Shown here one piece after another: positions 17,781-27,221 of a stretch of 64,000 nt of DNA; the first letter of the stretch is position 1, and the number at the start of each line of letters is the position of its first letter. Location: assembly GCA_003246205.1 (NCBI GenBank), contig QKBC01000003.1:35106-99105 (forward strand). Reading direction: 5' to 3'. Made by a program: the position numbers and the translations under genes. Origin of the DNA: Flavobacterium haoranii. GTDB lineage: Bacteria > Bacteroidota > Bacteroidia > Flavobacteriales > Flavobacteriaceae. Under the pieces are notes generated by a model. It did no database searches. It was not told the origin of the DNA and saw nothing but the letters and a program-made list of their open reading frames with translations.

Positions 17781-19085
17781 ATGAAAAAGGTGGGTAACCA
17801 TAAATCATTTTCAAAGATTTTCTTCAGTTTAGCGCTAACGCTATCTTTTTCTTTATCTGTATTTTCTCAAGATGCTGCTCCGGAAGCTGCTGCAGGAGCT
17901 GGTGATCCGGCAAAAGGTAAAGAGTTGTTTAATACCAATTGTGCTGCTTGTCATAAATTAGACAAAAAAGCTGTAGGCCCTGCTTTAAGAGGGGTTGCGG
18001 ATAAGTATGACAAAGAGTGGGTCTATAAGTGGGTTCACAACAGTGCTGAGTTAATTAAAGCTGGCGATGCGCAAGCGATAAAAGTGTTTGAAGAAAACGG
18101 GAAGGTGCCTATGACGGCTTTTCCTCAATTGTCAAATCAGGATATTGACAATATTTTAGCGTATACATCTGAACCTGCTGCGCAACCTAAAGAAACGGCG
18201 TCTGTTCCGGATGCTGGTGGTAAAACTCAGGATACTTCTTCGGGTATCTCGAATGAAGTGATTTTGGGAGCATTGACGTTAGTTTTGGCTATGCTTGTTG
18301 TAATGTTGTTGTTAGTGAACAATGTTTTAAGAAGAATTGCTAAAGCAAATGGAATTGAAATTGGTGCTTCTGAAAAATCATTGCCATTGTGGAAAGCATT
18401 TGCTAGAAATCAATTTTTAGTATTGTCTTCTGTGGTGATTTTCTTGTTAGTAGCGGCTTATTTTGTGTACGGCTATTTAATGCAGGTTGGTGTGGATCAG
18501 GGATACGCTCCTGTTCAGCCAATTCATTATTCGCACAAAATTCATGCTGGTGACAATGGTATTGATTGTAAATACTGTCACTCGTCAGCTAGAGTTAGTA
18601 AAACTTCGGGAATTCCTTCATTGAATGTTTGTATGAACTGTCATAAGAATATTGCAGAGGTTGCTGAGTCGACAGCTACTCCTGAGCATTCTAAAGCATT
18701 CTATGATGAGCAAATTCAAAAATTATATGCGGCTGTTGGTTGGGATCCGGCTAAACAAGCTTATACTGGAAAAACACAACCGGTAAAATGGGTGAGAATT
18801 CATAATCTTCCGGATTTTGTATACTTTAATCACTCTCAACACGTAACAGTAGCTGGAGTTGAATGTCAAAAATGTCACGGACCTGTTGAGACTTATGAAG
18901 TTATGGAGCAATTTGCGCCATTAACAATGGGTTGGTGTATAAACTGTCATAGAGAAACTAATGTGAAAGTTGAGGATAATGAATACTATAAAAAGATTCA
19001 TGAAGAACTTTCTAAAAAGTATGGTGTTGACAAGTTGACAGCAGCTCAAATGGGAGGATTAGAATGTGGTAAATGTCACTATTAA
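17781..19085 (+). CDS. actA: Alternative complex III subunit A, multiheme cytochrome c fused to a monoheme domain
   Basis: A 434-residue heme protein that passes electrons from quinol through alternative complex III. After a signal peptide (ending SVFSQ) comes a monoheme cytochrome c domain with CAACH and a likely methionine ligand in KVPMTAFP. Two membrane segments follow near residues 155-235. The C-terminal half holds five more heme sites: CKYCH, CMNCH, CQKCH, CINCH and CGKCH, the last almost at the C-terminus. Classical ActA is pentaheme; here the extra monoheme domain makes six sites. It is the first gene of a rightward operon that runs without a terminator through coxA. Confidence 0.93.
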   Translation: MKKVGNHKSFSKIFFSLALTLSFSLSVFSQDAAPEAAAGAGDPAKGKELFNTNCAACHKLDKKAVGPALRGVADKYDKEWVYKWVHNSAELIKAGDAQAIKVFEENGKVPMTAFPQLSNQDIDNILAYTSEPAAQPKETASVPDAGGKTQDTSSGISNEVILGALTLVLAMLVVMLLLVNNVLRRIAKANGIEIGASEKSLPLWKAFARNQFLVLSSVVIFLLVAAYFVYGYLMQVGVDQGYAPVQPIHYSHKIHAGDNGIDCKYCHSSARVSKTSGIPSLNVCMNCHKNIAEVAESTATPEHSKAFYDEQIQKLYAAVGWDPAKQAYTGKTQPVKWVRIHNLPDFVYFNHSQHVTVAGVECQKCHGPVETYEVMEQFAPLTMGWCINCHRETNVKVEDNEYYKKIHEELSKKYGVDKLTAAQMGGLECGKCHY

Positions 19086-19120
19086 TAAATTAATTTAAGA
19101 AGCTAATATCGATATATAAT

Positions 19121-22100
19121 ATGGCATCAAACAAAAAATACTGGAAAAGTGTTGAGGAACTAAATGAAAATAGTTCTATTGTTGAGACGCTAAGAAACAA
19201 TGAGTTTGTTGAGCAAATTCCTGTGGATGAATTTTTAGGGAATAAAGAGAATTTATCAACAGCTGGAACAACTCGTCGTGACTTTTTGAAATACGTAGGT
19301 TTTAGTACGGCTGCTGCTTCTTTGGCTGCTTGTGAAGGACCTGTTGTAAAATCAATTCCTTATGTGGTACAACCTGAAGAAATTATTCCTGGTGTTGCAG
19401 ATTATTATGCAACAACTGTTGCGGATGGTTTTGATTTTGCAAACATTTTAATCAAAACGCGTGAAGGGCGTCCGATTAAAGTTGAAAACAATAAATTAGA
19501 AGGAGCTGTTTCTGGTGCAAATGCCAGAGTTCATGCTTCAGTTTTGTCTTTATATGACAGTTTGCGTTTAAAACAGCCGAAAATTGCAGGTAAAGATGCA
19601 ACTTGGGCTGAAGTAACGGCAAAAATCAAAGCGAGTTTAGATGAGGCTAATGGAAAAGGTGGTAATGTAGTAGTTTTAACTTCTACAACGGCTAGCCCTT
19701 CTACAGAGGCTTTATTGGCTGAATTAAAAGCTAAATATCCAACTGTAAAACAAGTGGTTTATGATGCTGTTTCTGAATCAAATGCTTTAGATGCTTTTGA
19801 AACGGTTTATGGTGTTAGAGGTTTTGCAGGGTATGATTTTTCTAAAGCAGATGTCATCGTTTCTGTAGGTGCTGACTTCTTAGGAGATTGGCAAGGTGGA
19901 GGATACGATGCTAGTTATGCTAAAGGAAGAATTCCTAAAAACGGAAAAATGTCTAAGCATATCCAGATGGAGGCTAATATGTCTTTAGCTGGTGCGAATG
20001 CTGATAAACGTATACCTTTAACAGTTGCTCAACAAAAACAAGCATTAGTAGAGTTATACAGTGCTGTTGCTGGAGGAGCTGGTTCTGGATTGAAAAATGC
20101 AGAAGTAGCTAAAGCTGCTCAACAGTTGAAAACTGCCGGTTCTAAAGGTGTTGTGGTGACTGGTCTGGATGATTTAGATGCTCAATTATTAGTGTTAGCA
20201 ATTAATGCTGTAATTAATTCTGAAGCATTTAATCCAAGTGCTACGAAATTAGTTAGAAAAGGTAATGCTAAAGAGGTAGCTCAATTAGTAGCTGACATGA
20301 AGGCAGGTTCGGTTCATACTTTGATTATGAATGGTGTGAATCCTGTTTATACTTTAGCAAATGCAAAAGATTTTGCTGAGGGTCTTAAAAAAGTAAAATT
20401 ATCAGTTGCTTTCTCTTTAAAAGAAGATGAAACGGCTGCTTTAACAACAATAGCTGCTGCAGTTCCGCATTATTTAGAGTCTTGGGGAGATGCATCTTTA
20501 GTGAGAGGTCACTATAGTATTATGCAGCCAACTATTCGTCCATTATTTGATACAAAACAATTCCAAGAAGTGTTATTGAGTTTGTTGGGTAATAGTACAG
20601 CTTATTATGATTATTTAAAAGGTTTCGCACCTACTCAATTAGGTGGTAAATCTTGGAATCAAACAGTTCATGATGGTTTTGCTCAAACTGAAGTTGCTCC
20701 GTTAACGGCTGCTTCTTTTGATGCTTCTGCTTCTGCTTCTAAATTAGCTTCTGCTAAATCTTCAGGATTAGAATTAGTATTGTATACTAAAACAGGAATG
20801 GGTGATGGACAACAAGCTAATAACCCATGGTTACAAGAGTTTCCGGATCCGATTACAAGAGTGTCTTGGGATAACTATGTAACTGTTTCTAAAAAAGATG
20901 CTGAAGCATTAAAATTAGAAAACTGGAATGTAGCAAATGGTGGTTTGAATGGTAGTTACGCAACTTTAAAAGTAGGAGATACTACCTTAACTAAAGTTCC
21001 TGTAGTTATTCAACCGGGTCAAGCTGTTGGAACTGTAGGTTTGGCTTTCGGTTATGGTAAAACTGCTGGTTTAAAAGAAGAAATGCAAGTAGGTGTTAAT
21101 GCTTACGCTCTTTATAATGAATTTAATGCTGTTCAAAATGTTACTGTAACTAAAGAAGAAGGTGATGAGCATGAGTTTGCTTGCGTTCAGTTGCAAAAAA
21201 CATTAATGGGTAGAGGTGATATTATTAAAGAAACTACTTTAGAAATTTTTAATACTAAAGATGCTGAAGTTTGGAATCCTGTTCCGTTAGTGTCTTTAGA
21301 TCACAAAGAAACTCCTTCAACAGAAGTAGATCTTTGGGAATCTTTTGATAGAAGCGTTGCGCATCACTTTAATTTATCAATTGACTTAAATGCTTGTACA
21401 GGTTGTGGTGCTTGTGTGATTGCTTGTCATGCTGAAAACAACGTTCCTGTAGTAGGTAAGTCTGAAGTAAGAAGAAGCCGTGATATGCACTGGTTGCGTA
21501 TTGATAGATACTATTCTTCTCAAGATACGTTTGAAGGAGATGTTGAGTTGAAAGAGAATACATCAGGAATGATGAACTCGATAGAAACATTCAGAGGTAT
21601 GGAAGATCCTGCTGATAACCCTCAGGTAGCTTTCCAACCGGTAATGTGTCAACACTGTAATCACGCTCCTTGTGAAACAGTTTGTCCTGTTGCTGCAACT
21701 TCTCATGGTAGAGAAGGTCAAAATCACATGGCTTATAACCGTTGTGTAGGTACTCGTTACTGTGCAAACAACTGTCCATATAAAGTACGTCGTTTCAACT
21801 GGTTCTTGTATAACAAGAATAGTGAATTTGATTACCACATGAATGACGATTTAGGTCGTATGGTATTGAATCCGGATGTTAACGTACGTTCTCGTGGGGT
21901 GATGGAAAAATGTTCTATGTGTATCCAAATGACACAAGCTTCTAAATTAAAAGCAAAACGTGAAGGAAGACCTGTTAAAGATGAGGAATTCCAAACAGCT
22001 TGTTCTGCGGCTTGTTCTAGTGGTGCAATGGTATTTGGAGATGTTAACGATAAAGAAAGTGAAGTGGCTAAATTAGCTGAAGATGCAAGAATGTATCATT

Positions 22101-22165
22101 TACTAGAACATATCGGAACAAAACCGAATGTATTCTATCACGTAAAAGTTAGAAACGAAAAATAA
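19121..22165 (+). CDS. actB: Alternative complex III subunit B, molybdopterin-like/Fe-S protein
   Basis: A 1014-residue periplasmic iron-sulfur subunit. A twin-arginine signal (TTRRDFLKYVGFSTAAASLA) ends with a possible lipobox cysteine (LAAC). The middle is a molybdopterin oxidoreductase-like region that, in characterised ActB, carries no cofactor. The C-terminal part is a ferredoxin-like module with four cysteine clusters: CTGCGACVIAC, CQHCNHAPCETVCP, CVGTRYCANNCP, and CSMCIQMTQ with CSAACSSGA. It is related to the polysulfide reductase subunits PsrA and PsrB fused together. It lies 35 bases after actA. Confidence 0.95.
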   Translation: MASNKKYWKSVEELNENSSIVETLRNNEFVEQIPVDEFLGNKENLSTAGTTRRDFLKYVGFSTAAASLAACEGPVVKSIPYVVQPEEIIPGVADYYATTVADGFDFANILIKTREGRPIKVENNKLEGAVSGANARVHASVLSLYDSLRLKQPKIAGKDATWAEVTAKIKASLDEANGKGGNVVVLTSTTASPSTEALLAELKAKYPTVKQVVYDAVSESNALDAFETVYGVRGFAGYDFSKADVIVSVGADFLGDWQGGGYDASYAKGRIPKNGKMSKHIQMEANMSLAGANADKRIPLTVAQQKQALVELYSAVAGGAGSGLKNAEVAKAAQQLKTAGSKGVVVTGLDDLDAQLLVLAINAVINSEAFNPSATKLVRKGNAKEVAQLVADMKAGSVHTLIMNGVNPVYTLANAKDFAEGLKKVKLSVAFSLKEDETAALTTIAAAVPHYLESWGDASLVRGHYSIMQPTIRPLFDTKQFQEVLLSLLGNSTAYYDYLKGFAPTQLGGKSWNQTVHDGFAQTEVAPLTAASFDASASASKLASAKSSGLELVLYTKTGMGDGQQANNPWLQEFPDPITRVSWDNYVTVSKKDAEALKLENWNVANGGLNGSYATLKVGDTTLTKVPVVIQPGQAVGTVGLAFGYGKTAGLKEEMQVGVNAYALYNEFNAVQNVTVTKEEGDEHEFACVQLQKTLMGRGDIIKETTLEIFNTKDAEVWNPVPLVSLDHKETPSTEVDLWESFDRSVAHHFNLSIDLNACTGCGACVIACHAENNVPVVGKSEVRRSRDMHWLRIDRYYSSQDTFEGDVELKENTSGMMNSIETFRGMEDPADNPQVAFQPVMCQHCNHAPCETVCPVAATSHGREGQNHMAYNRCVGTRYCANNCPYKVRRFNWFLYNKNSEFDYHMNDDLGRMVLNPDVNVRSRGVMEKCSMCIQMTQASKLKAKREGRPVKDEEFQTACSAACSSGAMVFGDVNDKESEVAKLAEDARMYHLLEHIGTKPNVFYHVKVRNEK

Positions 22166-22196
22166 TTATTAATTAACAGAAACAATATAAAGGATT

Positions 22197-23606
22197 ATGT
22201 CGTCTCATTACGAAGCACCCATTAGAAAACCTTTAGTGGTAGGAAACAAATCTTATCACGATGTTACGGTAGACGTTGCTAAACCTGTAGAAGGTCGTGC
22301 AAATAAGCAATGGTGGATTGTATTTTCGATAGCATTTGCTGCTTTCTTATACGGTTTAGGCTGTATGATTTATACAGTATCTACTGGTATTGGTACTTGG
22401 GGTTTAAATAAAACAATTGGCTGGGCCTGGGATATCACCAACTTCGTTTGGTGGGTAGGTATTGGTCACGCCGGAACACTTATCTCTGCAGTATTATTAT
22501 TATTCCGTCAAAAATGGAGAATGGCCATTAACCGTTCTGCAGAAGCAATGACGATTTTCTCGGTAATGCAGGCAGGTTTATTCCCAATCATTCACATGGG
22601 ACGTCCATGGTTAGGGTATTGGGTATTGCCAATTCCGAACCAATTTGGTTCATTATGGGTTAACTTTAACTCTCCGTTATTATGGGACGTATTTGCGATC
22701 TCGACATATTTATCAGTATCATTAGTTTTCTGGTGGACTGGTTTATTGCCTGACTTCGCTATGCTTCGTGATAGAGCTGTTACTCCTTTTACAAAAAGAG
22801 TTTATTCTACATTATCGTTCGGTTGGAGTGGTAGAGCTAAAGACTGGCAACGTTTTGAAGAGGTTTCTCTTGTATTAGCCGGTTTAGCAACTCCACTTGT
22901 ACTTTCTGTACACACAATCGTATCTTTTGACTTTGCAACGTCTGTAATTCCTGGTTGGCATACAACTATCTTACCGCCGTATTTCGTTGCTGGAGCAATT
23001 TTCTCTGGATTCGCAATGGTGCAAACCTTGTTGATCATTATGAGAAAAGTTTCTAATCTTGAAGATTATATTACATTACAACATATTGAATTGATGAATC
23101 TTATCATTATGATTACAGGTTCAATCGTAGGTACTGCTTATATTACTGAGCTATTTATTGCTTGGTATTCAGGAGTTGAGTATGAACAATATGCGTTTTT
23201 GAATAGAGCGACAGGACCTTATTGGTGGGCATACTTATGTATGATGAGTTTTAATGTTGTTTCGCCTCAGGTAATGTGGTTTAAGAAGATCAGAACAAGT
23301 ATTGCCGCTTCATTTATTATATCGATTGTTGTAAATATTGGTATGTGGTTCGAGCGTTTTGTAATCATTGTTTCGTCATTACATAGAGATTATTTACCTT
23401 CTTCATGGACAATGTTCCAGCCAACTTTTGTGGATGCGGGTATTTATATAGGAACTATTGGATTCTTCTTTGTATTGTTCTTATTATATTCAAGAAGTTT
23501 CCCTGTAATTGCACAAGCTGAAGTTAAAACTATTTTGAAGTCTTCAGGTGATAATTATAAAAAAGAAAGAGAATTAAACGGTCACAATCATTCTGATAAT
23601 CATTAA
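22197..23606 (+). CDS. actC: Alternative complex III subunit C, NrfD-type quinol-oxidising membrane subunit
   Basis: A 469-residue integral membrane protein of the NrfD/PsrC family, with about ten hydrophobic segments starting at WWIVFSIAFAAFLYGLGCM. Such subunits hold the quinol site of the complex. Conserved segments include WWVGIGHAGTLISAVLLLF and IIHMGRPWLGYWVLPIPNQF. The C-terminal tail is short, charged and histidine-containing (GHNHSDNH). actD follows after 4 bases, so the two are tightly co-translated. ActC and ActF are paralogous quinol-site-type subunits. Confidence 0.95.
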   Translation: MSSHYEAPIRKPLVVGNKSYHDVTVDVAKPVEGRANKQWWIVFSIAFAAFLYGLGCMIYTVSTGIGTWGLNKTIGWAWDITNFVWWVGIGHAGTLISAVLLLFRQKWRMAINRSAEAMTIFSVMQAGLFPIIHMGRPWLGYWVLPIPNQFGSLWVNFNSPLLWDVFAISTYLSVSLVFWWTGLLPDFAMLRDRAVTPFTKRVYSTLSFGWSGRAKDWQRFEEVSLVLAGLATPLVLSVHTIVSFDFATSVIPGWHTTILPPYFVAGAIFSGFAMVQTLLIIMRKVSNLEDYITLQHIELMNLIIMITGSIVGTAYITELFIAWYSGVEYEQYAFLNRATGPYWWAYLCMMSFNVVSPQVMWFKKIRTSIAASFIISIVVNIGMWFERFVIIVSSLHRDYLPSSWTMFQPTFVDAGIYIGTIGFFFVLFLLYSRSFPVIAQAEVKTILKSSGDNYKKERELNGHNHSDNH

Positions 23607-23610
23607 TATC

Positions 23611-24135
23611 ATGAGTAATAAAGTTATACACGCTATATATAATGATGATGATGTGTTAATGGATGCTGTTAAACAAACAAGAGCAGCTCATCATCATATT
23701 GAAGAGGTTTATACACCTTTTCCGGTTCACGGTTTAGATAAAGCTATGGGATTAGCTCCTACACGTATTGCGATTGCTTCATTTATTTATGGATTAACTG
23801 GGCTTGCTGTTTACACAGCCTTGATAAACTATGTGATGATTAATGATTGGCCTCAAGATATTGGTGGTAAACCAAGTTTTAGTTTTATTGATAATATGCC
23901 AGCTTTTGTGCCTATTATGTTTGAAGGAACAGTTTTCTTTGCAGCTCACTTAATGGTTATTACTTTTTATATGAGAAGTAAATTATGGCCATTTAAAAAA
24001 GCGGAAAACCCGGATGTAAGAACTACTGATGATCATTTTTTAATGGAAGTTGGAGTTCATGGTAATGAAGAAGAATTAGTTTCTTTCTTTAAATCTACAG
24101 GAGCAGTTGAAGTAAAAGTAATTGAAAAGCATTAA
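23611..24135 (+). CDS. actD: Alternative complex III subunit D (DUF3341)
   Basis: A 174-residue protein of the DUF3341 family, the membrane subunit that accompanies ActC. It starts with a cytoplasmic region containing HHHIEEVYTPFPVHGLDKAM, followed by two transmembrane helices (TRIAIASFIYGLTGLAVYTA and a second ending FAAHLMVITFYM) and a soluble C-terminus. The PFPVHGLD motif is characteristic of the family. Its role is structural. It lies 4 bases after actC and 5 bases before actE. Confidence 0.94.
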   Translation: MSNKVIHAIYNDDDVLMDAVKQTRAAHHHIEEVYTPFPVHGLDKAMGLAPTRIAIASFIYGLTGLAVYTALINYVMINDWPQDIGGKPSFSFIDNMPAFVPIMFEGTVFFAAHLMVITFYMRSKLWPFKKAENPDVRTTDDHFLMEVGVHGNEEELVSFFKSTGAVEVKVIEKH

Positions 24136-24140
24136 CAAGT

Positions 24141-24686
24141 ATGAAAAGCTTATATAAAATTGTAGCTGTAGTTGGTTTATCAATTGTTGCAACTTCTTGT
24201 TTCAACAAAAATAAGCCTAACTATCAATTTTTTCCAAACATGTATGAAGCGGTTCCTTACGAAACCTATTCAGAGCATGATGTTTTTAAAGGAGGTAAAG
24301 AAGGACAGTTACCTGTAGAAGGAACTATTAAAAGAGGTTTTGTTCCTTATGAAATTCCTAATACACCTGAAGGTTATGCTTTAGCTAAAGCTACTTTAAA
24401 ATCACCTTTAGATTCTCTTTCTCGTAATCCGGAGAACGGTAAAGCATTGTTCAATATCTATTGTGCAATTTGTCACGGAGAAAAAGGAGATGGTAAAGGA
24501 AATTTAGTAAAAAGAGAAAAATTCCTTGGGGTACCTAACTATAAAGATAGAGAAATTACAGAGGGAAGTATTTATCACGTAATAACTTATGGATTGAATG
24601 CCATGGGTTCTCATGCTAATCAATTGTCTCAAGAAGAGAGATGGCAAGTAGTAGATTACGTTTTAAAACTAAAATCAGAATTATAA
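24141..24686 (+). CDS. actE: Alternative complex III subunit E, monoheme cytochrome c lipoprotein
   Basis: A 181-residue cytochrome c. The N-terminus is a lipoprotein signal (VVGLSIVATSC, lipidated cysteine near residue 20). The heme site CAICHGEKGDGKG lies near residue 110, and a methionine in GLNAMGSHANQL is the probable sixth ligand. It passes electrons from the complex towards the oxidase. It is located between actD and actF with very short gaps. Confidence 0.94.
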   Translation: MKSLYKIVAVVGLSIVATSCFNKNKPNYQFFPNMYEAVPYETYSEHDVFKGGKEGQLPVEGTIKRGFVPYEIPNTPEGYALAKATLKSPLDSLSRNPENGKALFNIYCAICHGEKGDGKGNLVKREKFLGVPNYKDREITEGSIYHVITYGLNAMGSHANQLSQEERWQVVDYVLKLKSEL

Positions 24687-24714
24687 TTGTAAAACACTTT
24701 TGAAAATAATTGAT

Positions 24715-26028
24715 ATGTACACGTTTTCAAGTAAATTAAAAACTTTTTCTTTGATTTTGATGGTGATTGGAGCTATCGGGATTGGAGTAGGTTTTTGGAG
24801 TGCACCAAAAACTGTAGAAGAAGTTGAAACGATCTTATTAGAAGAAAGTCATGGGCACCATGATCAAGTAGCTTCTCACGACGCACATGCATCACATGAT
24901 GCGCATGCAGATGCTGCTCATCAAGAGCATGTAAACCATGTTTTCCACCAATTACAAAATAAACCATGGGCTGCTTTTTATGTAGCTTGTATCTTCTTTA
25001 TGTTGTTAAGTGTTGGTGTTTTAGCTTTTTATGCTATTCAACAAGTAGCGCTGGCAGGTTGGTCTCCGATACTTTTCAGAGTAATGGAGGGAATCACAGC
25101 TTATTTATTACCAGGTTCAATAATCTTCTTATTGGTTTTAGTTCTTTCAGGTGCACACATGAACCATTTATTTACATGGATGGATCCGGAAGTTGTTGCT
25201 CATGACCATTTAATCCAAGGGAAGTCAGGTTATTTAAACGTTGTATTCTTCTTAATCAGAGCAGTATTATTCTTAGGTGTTTGGAATTTATATAGAATTT
25301 TTTCAAGAAAAAATTCCATTGCTCAAGATGAAGCTGAAGGAAGTACTTTTTATAAAAAGAACTTTAAAATGTCAGCATCATTTTTAGTATTCTTTATTGT
25401 ATCTGAGTCTTTGATGTCTTGGGATTGGATTATGTCACTAGACCCACACTGGTATAGTACATTATTTGCATGGTATGTTTTTGCTAGCTTCTTTGTGAGT
25501 GGTATTACAGCTATTGCAATGGTTACAATTTATTTGAAATCTAAAGGATATTTAGAACAAGTAAATACTAGTCATATCCATGACTTAGCTAAATTCATGT
25601 TTGGTATCAGTATCTTCTGGACTTATTTATGGTTCTCTCAGTTCATGCTGATTTGGTATTCTGATATTCCGGAAGAGGTTACTTATTTCGTAACAAGAAT
25701 TGAGCACTATAAATTGCCATTCTTTGGTATGTTAGCTATGAACTTTATTTTCCCGTTATTAATTCTTATCAATACAGATTTCAAACGTTTGTCTTGGATT
25801 GTAGTAATGGCAGGTATTGTAATTTTAGCAGGTCACTATATAGATTTTTACAATATGGTGATGCCGGCAACGGTAGGTGACCAATGGTTCATTGGTTTAC
25901 CAGAAATTAGTGCTATCTTATTTTTCTTAGGATTGTTTATTTTTGTTGTATTCACGGCATTGACAAAAGCACCGTTAGTAGCAAAAGGAAATCCATTAAT
26001 GGAAGAAAGCAAACATTTTCATTATTAA
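24715..26028 (+). CDS. actF: Alternative complex III subunit F, NrfD-like membrane subunit
   Basis: A membrane protein of about 437 residues, paralogous to ActC but lacking its full quinol site in characterised complexes. It has roughly ten transmembrane segments. Between the first and second there is a histidine-rich stretch with 11 histidines in 33 residues (SHDAHASHDAHADAAHQEH). The ATG at 24715 was preferred over a TTG 15 bases upstream because it begins with the family-like MYTFSSKLK. coxB follows 19 bases after the stop. Confidence 0.92.
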   Translation: MYTFSSKLKTFSLILMVIGAIGIGVGFWSAPKTVEEVETILLEESHGHHDQVASHDAHASHDAHADAAHQEHVNHVFHQLQNKPWAAFYVACIFFMLLSVGVLAFYAIQQVALAGWSPILFRVMEGITAYLLPGSIIFLLVLVLSGAHMNHLFTWMDPEVVAHDHLIQGKSGYLNVVFFLIRAVLFLGVWNLYRIFSRKNSIAQDEAEGSTFYKKNFKMSASFLVFFIVSESLMSWDWIMSLDPHWYSTLFAWYVFASFFVSGITAIAMVTIYLKSKGYLEQVNTSHIHDLAKFMFGISIFWTYLWFSQFMLIWYSDIPEEVTYFVTRIEHYKLPFFGMLAMNFIFPLLILINTDFKRLSWIVVMAGIVILAGHYIDFYNMVMPATVGDQWFIGLPEISAILFFLGLFIFVVFTALTKAPLVAKGNPLMEESKHFHY

Positions 26029-26047
26029 TATTTAAAGAAATAAACAA

Positions 26048-27193
26048 ATGACAGGTTTATTGGTATTTATTATTTTAGTTTTAGTCGGAGTTGCTATTTG
26101 GCAATTAACTAAAATATTTGATTTAACTCAAGTTGGTGCAGCTAGTTCTGAGGTTGCTAATGATAGAGATAATAGTGTTAACGGATATTTAATGTTTGCA
26201 TTTGTTGGATTTATATATGTGTTTACCATATATTCAATTTATGCTTGGGGACATTTAGTTTTGGGAACACCTGCTTCTGAACATGGGCCTGACTATGATA
26301 ATTTGATGGCTATTTCCTTAATAATCATATTCATTGTACAAACTATAACGCAATTCTTGTTACATTACTTTGCTTTTAAATACAGAGGTAAAGAAGGTCA
26401 AAAAGCATTATATTTTGCTGATAACAGTAAATTGGAAGCTATTTGGACAATTATCCCTGTAATTACTTTAGCGGGATTAATTTTGTACGGATTGTATACA
26501 TGGAATAATATTATGTTCTACGACAATGAAGAAGATGTAATGTATGTAGAAGTATATGCAAAACAATTCGGATGGGAAATCAGATATTCGGGAGCAGATA
26601 ATACTTTAGGTAAAGCTAATGTTCGCTATATCGAGGGTGTTAATACTCTAGGGGTTGATTTAGCTGACCCAGCTGCTCAAGATGATAAAGTAACAAATGA
26701 ATTGCATTTACCAAAAGGTAAAAAAGTAGTTTTAAAGTTCCGTTCTCAAGATGTTCTGCATTCAGCGTATATGCCTCACTTTAGAGCACAAATGAACTGT
26801 GTTCCGGGTATGATTACACAATTTACGTATGTTCCGACTATTACTACAGCAGATATGCGTGAAGATGAAAGAATAAAAGAAAATGTAGCTAGAATCAATG
26901 CGATTAGAACTAAGAAAAGCAAAGAGCTTGAAGCAAAAGGAGAATCTGCTTTAGAACCATATACATTTGATTATTTATTATTATGTAATAAAATTTGTGG
27001 TGCTTCTCACTACAACATGCAAGCTAAAATTATTGTAGAAACACCTGAAGAGTTTAAAGCTTGGTTGGCAGAAAAACCAACGTTAGCGTCTCAATGGAAA
27101 GAAGCTAATGCTCCTGCAGAAGCACCGTCTGCTCCGGCAGTAATGGAAACTGTAGTGGATACAACTAAAGTTTTAGCTCAAAATTTAAATTAA
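26048..27193 (+). CDS. coxB: Cytochrome c oxidase subunit II
   Basis: A 381-residue CuA-carrying subunit that receives electrons and hands them to subunit I. Membrane segments lie near residues 1-20, 45-70, 90-110 and 130-155. The cupredoxin domain contains SQDVLHSAYMPHFRAQMNCV (CuA histidine) and the metal loop CNKICGASHYNMQ (C-x3-C-x3-H-x2-M), so CuA is intact. A charged insertion of about 40 residues (MREDERIKENVARINAIRT region) precedes the metal loop. The C-terminus is an alanine/proline-rich tail. It follows actF directly in the operon. Confidence 0.94.
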   Translation: MTGLLVFIILVLVGVAIWQLTKIFDLTQVGAASSEVANDRDNSVNGYLMFAFVGFIYVFTIYSIYAWGHLVLGTPASEHGPDYDNLMAISLIIIFIVQTITQFLLHYFAFKYRGKEGQKALYFADNSKLEAIWTIIPVITLAGLILYGLYTWNNIMFYDNEEDVMYVEVYAKQFGWEIRYSGADNTLGKANVRYIEGVNTLGVDLADPAAQDDKVTNELHLPKGKKVVLKFRSQDVLHSAYMPHFRAQMNCVPGMITQFTYVPTITTADMREDERIKENVARINAIRTKKSKELEAKGESALEPYTFDYLLLCNKICGASHYNMQAKIIVETPEEFKAWLAEKPTLASQWKEANAPAEAPSAPAVMETVVDTTKVLAQNLN

Positions 27194-27221
27194 TTAGCTC
27201 AATAATATAGAATTATAGATT

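Noticed and set aside
20041..20790. Alanine/serine-rich, repetitive-looking stretch in actB as possible repeat or frameshift
   Set aside because: The frame is continuous and the composition fits the cofactor-free molybdopterin-like domain; no exact long repeats are seen.
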